Positions 6,271 to 14,427 of a DNA stretch of 64,000 nt are shown in pieces. The notes under the pieces were generated by a model. That model worked only from the letters and a program-made list of their open reading frames with translations, had not been told where the DNA came from and did not search any database. This DNA is from Microcoleus sp. bin48.metabat.b7b8b9.023 (lineage in GTDB: Bacteria; Cyanobacteriota; Cyanobacteriia; Cyanobacteriales; Microcoleaceae): positions 98,479-162,478 of the forward strand of contig NZ_JAAFKG010000007.1 of the NCBI RefSeq assembly GCF_013299185.1. The letters are read 5' to 3'. The translations under genes were made by a program, and so were the position numbers. Within the stretch, counting starts at the first letter, position 1, and every line of letters begins with the position of its first letter.

Positions 6271-8166
6271 CTAAATATAGCTGCTAGCTTGACGGGTGAA
6301 CATGGAACAGTAAATTCCGTTTGATGCGATCAATTCGTCGTGAGTTCCGATTTCGACTATTTTACCGTTTTCCATCACGGCGATGCGATCGGCAATTTTG
6401 GCCAATCCCAACCTGTGGCTGATGACAATCGTGGTTTTCCCGGCGGCGATTTGGCGGAAGATGCTGTAAATTTCGTGTTCTGTCTTGGGGTCGAGGGCGG
6501 CGGTTGGTTCGTCAAAAATTAGGACTTCGGCTGTAGAAAGCCGCATTAAGGCACGGGCGATCGCAATTCTCTGCCATTGTCCTCCCGATAAGTCGATGCC
6601 GTCTTCTAATTGTTTGCCCAGCGGCGTTTCTAAACCTTGTTCTAAACTGTTGACTTTAGCTGCAATTCCTGCTTCGGAAATAGCTTCGTTAATTGCGGTG
6701 TCATCCGACAGTGAAAGCAAGTCGCCGAAACCAACGTTTTCTCGAACTGTGGAGGGGAAACGGGCGTAATCTTGCATAACTACTGCGATGCGCGATCGCA
6801 CGTATGCTAGAGGGTACGATCGCAAATCTTGACCGTTCCAGGCGATCGTACCACTTGTCGGGTCGTACAGTCTGCCGAGGAGTTTGCCAAGGGTGGTTTT
6901 ACCCGCACCATTTTCCCCGACAAGCACAAGCATCTCACCCGGATTAACCGTTAAGTCGATATTTGCGATCGTGCTTTTAGTGCTACCGGGATAGCAAAAA
7001 GATAAATCCTTAATCTCGATACCAATTTTATCTTTTGTAGGGCCGGAATCTTGCACGCCATCTGGTAAACTAGGCAAGCGAGACGCCACATTCACCAGCG
7101 GAGACTGCAACTCAGGTTTGAGATCCAAAAGTTGAAAAATCGGACTGACGCCGAGGGAAATATCGTACAAATTAGTGTAATTCCCAATCAGTAATTGCAA
7201 ACTCGTCTCTACTTGAACAATCAAACCAGAATACAGCGCCAAATCTCCCAAAGTGTAGCGCCCTCCCAAAGATCCCATGACCACATAAACAAATGGCAAG
7301 GCTACACCTATCCTACTAAATATCGACCACAAAAGTACAGCAATCGCTCCTTTTTTTCGCACTTGCTGCATCTCGCTAAAAAACTGCAAATACTGACCCT
7401 GCCACCGTTTCAGCCAAAGTTCCTGCAAGCCAAACAAACGCAATTCTTTAGCATATTCTTCCCCTGTCAATACCGTAGCGGATAAGTTCATCTCGCGAGT
7501 GATTTTAGCTTGCTTTTTTTGAACTCTCCAGATAAGTTTGAGATATTTTCTTTCAATGTGAATTGAGGGAAGTGATGAAACCACCATCACCACAGGAACC
7601 CACCAAGCTATTGATGCAGCCAGGCCGATCGAGGGAATGAAGATACAAATTCCCGTGATTGTCATGCTGATAGTGAATGCTAGTTGCTGTACTTGTTTAA
7701 CTCCGGTTTTGGCAAGTTCTAATATATTTAATAGTTCGGGGTTTTCAAACAGGGCGATATCGTCGAAATTGGCGACTTTTTCGAGAACTTTTCCTTCAAC
7801 TCCGCCTTGAACGCGATCGCGCAAAGATGTTGCTGCAAATGAACTCATGGTTTCGATAGAATCGCTGACTAACTTGAGAGTTAAGACTCCGACAATACTC
7901 CACAGCAATATGGGCTGGGAAAGCATCAAAGCTAAGGGCTGTGCAGTTCGGGTTTGCGACAGCAACCGAGATACTTCATCAATGATTAATTTATCTAAAA
8001 ATAGGACGCAAGATGGGGCTGCACCGCGAACGATGTTGAGTATGATTAAATTGCGAAGTTCGATCGGTGCGGCTTTGACTATGAGGCCGAGACTGCGCCG
8101 CAGAGCTTGAAATGTGGTAATTTGAATGGGCTGCATAGTTTGTGAATCGGTGTCGGGTTTACTCAT
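6271..8166 (-). CDS. ABC exporter half-transporter (TMD-NBD fusion)
   Basis: A 631-residue protein. Residues ~30-340 are a six-helix exporter membrane domain with hydrophobic stretches near 40-65, 85-105, 165-200 and 275-300. Residues ~380-625 are the nucleotide-binding domain with Walker A GENGAGKTT (417-425), Q-loop VMQD (463-466), signature LSGGQ (526-530), Walker B VLIFDEP (548-554) and the switch histidine in VISHR (584). As a type-I exporter it would work as a homodimer pumping a lipid, peptide or drug; the substrate cannot be told. It lies 45 bp downstream of the WD40/Ig-like gene on the same strand, so cotranscription is possible. Confidence 0.9.
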   Translation of the reverse strand: MSKPDTDSQTMQPIQITTFQALRRSLGLIVKAAPIELRNLIILNIVRGAAPSCVLFLDKLIIDEVSRLLSQTRTAQPLALMLSQPILLWSIVGVLTLKLVSDSIETMSSFAATSLRDRVQGGVEGKVLEKVANFDDIALFENPELLNILELAKTGVKQVQQLAFTISMTITGICIFIPSIGLAASIAWWVPVVMVVSSLPSIHIERKYLKLIWRVQKKQAKITREMNLSATVLTGEEYAKELRLFGLQELWLKRWQGQYLQFFSEMQQVRKKGAIAVLLWSIFSRIGVALPFVYVVMGSLGGRYTLGDLALYSGLIVQVETSLQLLIGNYTNLYDISLGVSPIFQLLDLKPELQSPLVNVASRLPSLPDGVQDSGPTKDKIGIEIKDLSFCYPGSTKSTIANIDLTVNPGEMLVLVGENGAGKTTLGKLLGRLYDPTSGTIAWNGQDLRSYPLAYVRSRIAVVMQDYARFPSTVRENVGFGDLLSLSDDTAINEAISEAGIAAKVNSLEQGLETPLGKQLEDGIDLSGGQWQRIAIARALMRLSTAEVLIFDEPTAALDPKTEHEIYSIFRQIAAGKTTIVISHRLGLAKIADRIAVMENGKIVEIGTHDELIASNGIYCSMFTRQASSYI

Positions 8167-8211
8167 CCCCGGACGGTTTATTATAACAAAGGTGCTTTTA
8201 ACGCTCTATTC

Positions 8212-11200
8212 TTACATACTCAACTCTGGTATTCCCCATATCCGAATAGTTCCATCACCATGACTACTAATAATTTGTTTTCCATCTGGGGTAATTGCAA
8301 GATAACAATTGCAATGATAGCTTGTGAAATACTCTTTGATAGAGTGAAGTTTTTCTCCAGTATTTAAGTCCCATATTTCAATAAAACACTCATAGGAAGA
8401 GTAATATTTTATGACTCTATAACCAGCCGATACAATTCTTTGACCATCTGGTGTAAGTGTAAGAGCTTCGACTGTTTCAGCATAACTCTTTAAAGTCAGC
8501 CGAACCTCTGGATATTTCTTCGCCGTTAAATCCCAAATTTTTATCGTGTTCTTATCATAGCTACTGATAAGTGTTTTACCATCTGGTGTAATAGCCAAAT
8601 CATAAATCTGTCCTAAATTTCTTCCTATAATAGTTCGCAATTTTCCGGTTATTAAATCATAGGATTTTATAATTTTCCTTCCCATAATTATTCTCTGTTG
8701 GTCTGGAGAAATAACAATACACTTACTATACCGCCAATAAAAATAGCTATAGCCTGATGAATAAGTTACCAAATTTTTTAATATTTCTGGGTTGCTTAAA
8801 TCCCATATTTGAACAATTTTGGAGTCTTCAATACTAATTAACTTTTGCCCATCTGGTGTAATGGCCACTAAATAAACTGGCTCTGAACAATGCAGAGAGT
8901 GTAGTAACTCGTTACTATTTAAATCCCAAATTTTAATGGTGCTATCCGCACACCCACTAACAAGCGTTTGCCCATCTGGAGTAATCGCAACACAGTGAAC
9001 ACAGGCTTCTAGCGTACTAAGTAACTCTCCGGTGTTTAAATTCCAGATTTTTATGGTATCGTCAAACCAATCACCACTAACAAGTCTCTGTCCATCTGGT
9101 GTAATAGCCAAAGAAGTATGAGTCAATACCGAATTACGATCTAAATCACTATCAAAATGACCATCAAGGACATTAAGACACTCAAAATATTGATAGGGAT
9201 TGTTTTCAACAGCCAAAACAAAGACATCAGCAGAAGCGCTTAAGTTTGCACTCGCTTCATTAAAACAGAAACGACTTATAGAGAAGAAAACCCTACCTAC
9301 TAACTTTTGCAGCTTTTTCAAAAACCATCCGTCTAAAGCTGCATAAAAATCTAATACATTTGGATCTACTGTATCAATATCTGTTGTTTGATCTACCTCT
9401 ATATCTAGTTGTTCGTCAGCTTCTACTATCGTATCCGTCTCTTGAATTGCCTCGAATTCCTCTGTACTTCTATCTAACTTTTGTGTCTCATCAACTATTG
9501 AATCATCTAAATTTTCCTCGGTATCTGTTGAACCTGAATCTAAAGCAAATATTTCTTGGAGCAGCATTTCATAGGAAATTAAGTAAGATATTATTCTGCT
9601 AGAAATTCCAGTATATAAAAACAGCTTTCTTATATTTTGCGTATACTTGGGAGCTAATTGAGATGTTGCAGTTACTTGAAAATAACCTTGCTCATTCTGG
9701 GTAAAATTTAATGTACCATCTCGATCGATTTCACCTCCGGTTGTTTCCCAATCAACCTCACCAGGCGCGATTGGACAGCCGAATTGATCTAATCCTTTAA
9801 CAACAAAGGTTTGTTGTTCGCTTGATTTAAGATAAACAAAACCCGGTTGAACTTCTAAACGTCTTAAAACAGGCAGGAGAATAACTTTAGCTGTATCGCT
9901 AAATTTTCCCGATTTTGCGGTGACAGTAACTTCGCGCTTTTGATAATCGCCTTTAAAAGCTCCTTTATTGGTAATTAAGCCGCCAGTTGTACTGTTCCAT
10001 CTAACATTCGTTATTTCGTAAGAATCGCCGACTTGATCGAATCCAGTTACAGTAAAAGTAAATGCTTCTTCTGGTTTAATTTCTACCTGTTCAGGAGATA
10101 TTTTTATCCCTCTCAGAACAGGAATAACAGTAACTTCAGCGTTAGCGCTTAAATGTCCTACATTGACGGTTACTTGAGAATCACCTTTTTGCTGTTCTCC
10201 ACTGCAAAAATTACCATTTTGATCGATTGAGCCCTCTGTTGCATTCCATTCTATATTGCTGACAGATATTTCTTCACCTCGTTGATTTAAAGCAACCAGG
10301 TTAAATCTTTGGCTTTGTCCTGGTTCTAAAGTAACAGATGAAGGTAAAATCTCTATATATGTTAACCGAGAAGGTTCGTAAACTTTAACTTCTGTGCAAG
10401 TGTTAATTGTCCCTACACTGGCTTTAATAATAACAGTGTCTTCTCGGTCGCCCGCATAAAATACACCCCGATTATCAATGTTTCCACTAATTGCTGACCA
10501 AGTAACTTTTCTAGCTTTTATATTGTTACCATACTGATCTACTCCCTTAACTTGAAACTGAAAATTCTGACCAAACTCTAGTTGAGGTATTGAGGACGTA
10601 ATAATTAGTTCTGTTAGCTTCGGAGGTTCAATAATCGTAATTGGGATAACTCGACGAATTGAACTAACTGAAGCGATAACTTCAAAGTTTCCTTGCTTGC
10701 TTCCAGCTATAAAATTGCCATTTTGGTTAATTGTTCCACCTCCGCTACTTGCTGACCAAGTAATTCTCCCAGTTTGTATGCTGTCACCATACTGATCTAC
10801 TCCTTTAACTTGAAACTGAAAAATCTGACCAAACTCTAATTGAGGTGTTGAAGATATAATAATTAGTTCTGCTAGTCTCGGAGGTTCAATAATCGTAATT
10901 GGAATAACTCGACGAATTGAACTAACTGAAGCTATGATTTCAAATTTACCTTGCTTGCTTCCAGCTATAAAATTGCCATTTTGCTCCATTTTCCCCCCTC
11001 CGCTTACTTCCCATAATACAGTTTCCTGCATGGGATTTCTGCGTTGATCTAAAACTTGTGCTGTGAATTGTTGCGTTTTACCAAACTCTAAAGTAATACT
11101 AGAGGGAGCAAAAGAAATATCAGTGATTCTCGGAGTCTGAATAATAGTAATTGTGACAGAAGTCTCAAAAATGCCTATCTTTGCTTTAACTTCAAATCTT

Positions 11201-12693
11201 CCTTCTCTTTGACCTGCGGCAAATAAACCCTGTTCGATTTTACCACCCGTAGTTTCCCATGTAATATCTTGATCGTTAAAGTTCATCTCTCTATTATTCT
11301 GATCTAAAACTTTAACAATAAAATGCTGCTCTTGACCACAAAAGAGTGCTTGGAAAGTTTCATAAATAACAATTTTGCTTAGTTTAGGATAAGAACATCC
11401 CTTAATAGCATGAAGTGGTTTTCCGGTTTCTGCCTCCAACAATGTTACCCAATCTTTACCTGCAACAGCAAGAGTTTTTCCATTAGAGCTAATTGCTACA
11501 GAGCTAATAAAACCAGACTCTTCTGGTAAATTATAGATGATTTTATTATAATTATCTCGTAAATTAAATATTTTAATTTTTTGGGAAAATCCTACTACAA
11601 GTATATTTTGATTGACATGATAAGCTAGAGAATTAATTGATTGATTGTGAGAGTAAGTATTGGTGCATTCTAAATTTAGAAGAGGTAGTACAGAAGCATC
11701 TCCATTATCTGCTGCGGCAACAATAATTCTACCTAAAACCCAAGCCCCTACAGCTATAGGCCCTCCTAATGAAAATCCCGCTACAGTAGCTGCTACATCT
11801 ACTAAACCTTTACCCAAAACTGAACCTGATTGATTTGAAGATTCTTCTCCAGATTTTGATTGCCAAAATTTGACAACACCATCACGACTTCCACTAATTA
11901 AGGTTGTGTTGTCTGAAGTAATAATTAAAGATTGAATCCAAGCTGAATGTCCTTCAATACTGCGTATGAGTTTACCGCTATCTAAATTCCATAAGGTGAT
12001 TTTATTATTAGTGCTTCCACAAGCGATAACTTTTCCATCATGGCTAATACATAAGCTCAAAACGGAAGATAGTTCCTTTGAATCTTGTAGAGTTTCCTTT
12101 AAATTCCCCGTATTTAAGTCCCATATTTTGATAGTTTTGGTGGTGCTACCGCTCACAATGGTTTTTCCATCAGGAGTGATAGCAACAGCAGTAACCCAAC
12201 TAGAATACCAACTCAGATCGATTAATGTATGAATAAGCTGCCCTGTTTTTAAATTCCATACCTTAATATTTTTATCTGCACTTCCGGTAACTAATGTATT
12301 GCCATCAGGACTAATAGCAACTGACAAAACCCAGTGCGAATGTCCTTCAATACTACGAATTATTCCCCCCGTTTGCAAATTCCATACCCAAATCTTTTTC
12401 CAACTCCCTCCTACTAAAATAGTATTATCTGGGCTTATTGCCAGAGAAGTAATAACATCTGTTGGGCAAGGTGTTAAGCTTTCTGGTGCATTTGCCCTCA
12501 GACAATAATTATCAGCACGAAAAACTCTGTATGCAAATTGTTTAACTCGATCGGATTTATCTTTGATAGACTGTTCAATCAATAGTTCTAAGCCTTGTTG
12601 ACCATAATTGAGAGTTTCTGATAAAGCAGCAAGTCTTTCTTGCTCACTTGGACTAGATAACTGCTTCTTAACTTCTTCAATTCTTGTAGACAT
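8212..12693 (-). CDS. Giant WD40 and bacterial Ig-like repeat protein
   Basis: A 1,493-residue protein. Order: a short helical N-terminus (TRIEEVKKQLSSPSEQERLAAL), WD40 repeats (~60-290, with KIWVWNLQTG, NIKVWNLKTG, TIKIWDLNTG), a glycine-rich hydrophobic stretch (~300-330), a further WD-like blade, seven tandem Big-type Ig-like repeats (~450-1075), an acidic linker (EENLDDSIVDET..., ~1115-1165), then a second WD40 block to the end (TIKIWNLNTG, TIKIWDLNSN, ...RIWGI). Big repeats 3 and 4 are nearly identical, indicating recent duplication. There is no signal peptide, so it is probably cytosolic, as a scaffold or signalling protein. The ATG at 12693 is chosen because GGAG lies about 9 bases upstream; an earlier frame start at 12741 lacks this. 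Function unknown. Confidence 0.85.
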   Translation of the reverse strand: MSTRIEEVKKQLSSPSEQERLAALSETLNYGQQGLELLIEQSIKDKSDRVKQFAYRVFRADNYCLRANAPESLTPCPTDVITSLAISPDNTILVGGSWKKIWVWNLQTGGIIRSIEGHSHWVLSVAISPDGNTLVTGSADKNIKVWNLKTGQLIHTLIDLSWYSSWVTAVAITPDGKTIVSGSTTKTIKIWDLNTGNLKETLQDSKELSSVLSLCISHDGKVIACGSTNNKITLWNLDSGKLIRSIEGHSAWIQSLIITSDNTTLISGSRDGVVKFWQSKSGEESSNQSGSVLGKGLVDVAATVAGFSLGGPIAVGAWVLGRIIVAAADNGDASVLPLLNLECTNTYSHNQSINSLAYHVNQNILVVGFSQKIKIFNLRDNYNKIIYNLPEESGFISSVAISSNGKTLAVAGKDWVTLLEAETGKPLHAIKGCSYPKLSKIVIYETFQALFCGQEQHFIVKVLDQNNREMNFNDQDITWETTGGKIEQGLFAAGQREGRFEVKAKIGIFETSVTITIIQTPRITDISFAPSSITLEFGKTQQFTAQVLDQRRNPMQETVLWEVSGGGKMEQNGNFIAGSKQGKFEIIASVSSIRRVIPITIIEPPRLAELIIISSTPQLEFGQIFQFQVKGVDQYGDSIQTGRITWSASSGGGTINQNGNFIAGSKQGNFEVIASVSSIRRVIPITIIEPPKLTELIITSSIPQLEFGQNFQFQVKGVDQYGNNIKARKVTWSAISGNIDNRGVFYAGDREDTVIIKASVGTINTCTEVKVYEPSRLTYIEILPSSVTLEPGQSQRFNLVALNQRGEEISVSNIEWNATEGSIDQNGNFCSGEQQKGDSQVTVNVGHLSANAEVTVIPVLRGIKISPEQVEIKPEEAFTFTVTGFDQVGDSYEITNVRWNSTTGGLITNKGAFKGDYQKREVTVTAKSGKFSDTAKVILLPVLRRLEVQPGFVYLKSSEQQTFVVKGLDQFGCPIAPGEVDWETTGGEIDRDGTLNFTQNEQGYFQVTATSQLAPKYTQNIRKLFLYTGISSRIISYLISYEMLLQEIFALDSGSTDTEENLDDSIVDETQKLDRSTEEFEAIQETDTIVEADEQLDIEVDQTTDIDTVDPNVLDFYAALDGWFLKKLQKLVGRVFFSISRFCFNEASANLSASADVFVLAVENNPYQYFECLNVLDGHFDSDLDRNSVLTHTSLAITPDGQRLVSGDWFDDTIKIWNLNTGELLSTLEACVHCVAITPDGQTLVSGCADSTIKIWDLNSNELLHSLHCSEPVYLVAITPDGQKLISIEDSKIVQIWDLSNPEILKNLVTYSSGYSYFYWRYSKCIVISPDQQRIIMGRKIIKSYDLITGKLRTIIGRNLGQIYDLAITPDGKTLISSYDKNTIKIWDLTAKKYPEVRLTLKSYAETVEALTLTPDGQRIVSAGYRVIKYYSSYECFIEIWDLNTGEKLHSIKEYFTSYHCNCYLAITPDGKQIISSHGDGTIRIWGIPELSM

Positions 12694-12822
12694 TCTATTT
12701 TTCTCCAAATTATTAACTTTCGGATTTTTTGCCAGCCACAAGCAACAAATTAGCTAGGTGATAGGGTTCTCCCGTAAATGTGGTGGTAATAAAATTTTAT
12801 GTAGATTATAACAGATTATGAG

Positions 12823-12966
12823 TTAATCATTGTAGATGCGGAATGAATCGAGAAAGTTTGACTTGCCGCAGGCATTCGGGCCTACCAGAAAAACGCGATC
12901 GCGCAAATCAACATTCACTGACTGAAAATTGCGCCAATTTTTCAGAGCTATATGGGAGATAATCAT
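12823..12966 (-). pseudogene. Truncated N-terminus of an AAA/RecF-like ATPase
   Basis: A 47-codon frame starts at ATG 12966 and reads MIISHIALKNWRNFQSVNVD, then FLVGPNACGKSNFLDSF, and stops at TAA 12823-12825. This is the first strand plus Walker A (GPNACGKS) typical of RecF/SMC-like (OLD- or DUF4435-associated) ATPases, which normally continue for 300-600 residues. Nothing after the P-loop survives, so it is a remnant. It sits between the Fic gene and the giant WD40 gene, 55 bp beyond the Fic stop. Confidence 0.75.
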
Positions 12967-13020
12967 TATTTTAACCTAATCAAGAAATACTTAATCATAG
13001 AGTTAATTTTTACTAGCGTT

Positions 13021-14211
13021 TTAGTGAGAATCAGAATTGTCAGGATTGATTACTGAGTAGCTGCTTTCAAAAAGATCCAGATAGGGTTTGTAACGATAAA
13101 GTCTGTTGCGTTGCCAACCTGTGACTTCATCAACTAAAGCAATTTCTACAAATTTATCGACTATTTTTCTAGCTGTTGCGTAACTACATTGCAATTCGTT
13201 TTCTACTAAACGAATATTCACAATCGGACGCTGGAAAAGTATATCTAGCAAGCGCAAACCATAACTGCTACTGGAAATTTGCTGACCGATAATTTCGCGG
13301 TGTTTTTCGCGCATTTCCAGAATAGAACGGGCTGTAGTTGTTGCTGACTGGCTGACTTCAAAAATACCTTGAAGAAAAAACTTTAACCATCCTTCCCAAT
13401 CACCATGAGTGCGAATTGCCATCAGGCGATCGTAATATTCTATTCGGTGAAGTTTTAGATAATGACTGAGGTATAGTAAAGGCTTTTGTAGGATTCCTTG
13501 CTGACAAAGTAGAAAAGTAATTAGCAATCGTCCAATCCGTCCATTTCCATCTAAAAATGGGTGTATTGTTTCAAATTGAGCGTGAGCTAATCCGCAATGA
13601 ATCAGTACAGGTAAAGAATTGGTATCGTGCAAAAATCTCTCTAGGTTGTCGAGAGATTGGTGCATTTCTGCAACTGTTGGAGGTACATAGGCCGCAGTAC
13701 CCAGGTTACAACCTTGAGGGCCAATCCAATTTTGACTTTTCCGAAATTCTCCCGGTGTGCGATCGCTTCCTCGCACGTCTTTGAGTAATTCTGTATGAAT
13801 TTCTCGCAGCAAGCGCAGACAAAGTGGAAATTCTTGAAGCCGCTTTAAACCGTAGTTCATGGCGTTAACGTAGTTAACAACCTCTTGCACATCTTTAAAG
13901 CGTTCTTGACCCTTGACATCAATTTCATATTGAAGTACGTCCTCTAGGGTGCTTTGCGTTCCTTCAATTTGCGAACTAAGAACGGCTTCCTGACGGACGT
14001 ACATCGCTACGAATAGGTCAGGGTTGGGCAAAATAGAGGTAGCACCGTCTAGTCTTCCCAAAGCCCGATCGGCATTGGAGAGCAAACGATGAAGCTCTGC
14101 GTCCATTTTAATGGGCGGTTCGGGAGGGAGGGGCGCTGGAATGAAGGCGCTGTATCCTTCAATTTGTTGGACGTATCGACCAGATCGCATCATTGGGTGA
14201 CGGAGGGACAA
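13021..14211 (-). CDS. Fic family protein (AMP-transferase-like, self-inhibited)
   Basis: A 396-residue protein with the complete Fic motif HPFLDGNGRIGR (217-228); H217 is the catalytic base. The inhibitory helix motif SSQIEGT (79-85, with S80 and E83) lies N-terminal, marking it as a class II Fic protein whose activity is held off in cis. An N-terminal Fic_N-like region (YVQQIEGYSAFIPAPLPP) and a C-terminal winged-helix-like region (~310-380: LLDILFQRP...LQCSYATARKIVDKF) complete the common single-gene Fic architecture. Such proteins usually AMPylate a protein target; the target is unknown. The truncated ATPase lies just downstream. Confidence 0.93.
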   Translation of the reverse strand: MSLRHPMMRSGRYVQQIEGYSAFIPAPLPPEPPIKMDAELHRLLSNADRALGRLDGATSILPNPDLFVAMYVRQEAVLSSQIEGTQSTLEDVLQYEIDVKGQERFKDVQEVVNYVNAMNYGLKRLQEFPLCLRLLREIHTELLKDVRGSDRTPGEFRKSQNWIGPQGCNLGTAAYVPPTVAEMHQSLDNLERFLHDTNSLPVLIHCGLAHAQFETIHPFLDGNGRIGRLLITFLLCQQGILQKPLLYLSHYLKLHRIEYYDRLMAIRTHGDWEGWLKFFLQGIFEVSQSATTTARSILEMREKHREIIGQQISSSSYGLRLLDILFQRPIVNIRLVENELQCSYATARKIVDKFVEIALVDEVTGWQRNRLYRYKPYLDLFESSYSVINPDNSDSH

Positions 14212-14335
14212 AGGTTGAGGTCTTGTTATCTTATGTTATTCCAGTGAAATAAGACGGCGGTCGCGGAATCTTATTATAGCAAAAGTCTTTTTAGTATAAT
14301 AAGATTGCCAGGACAGGCCAACTCGATCGCAATAC

Positions 14336-14420
14336 GAGGATACAGCAGTGCTGTGTCCCTACGGATATGGTTGAGACAGGAGGACACAGCAGTGCTGTGT
14401 CCCTACGGACATGGTTGAGA
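14336..14420 (+). repeat. 44-bp unit repeated twice with palindromic core
   Basis: Two copies start at 14336 and 14380. Each contains the core CAGCAGTGCTGTGTCCCTAC; in the second copy GACACAGC-agt-GCTGTGTC is a perfect hairpin. It lies between the GH31 stop and the region upstream of the Fic gene start. Confidence 0.8.
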
Positions 14421-14427
14421 ATCTTGC

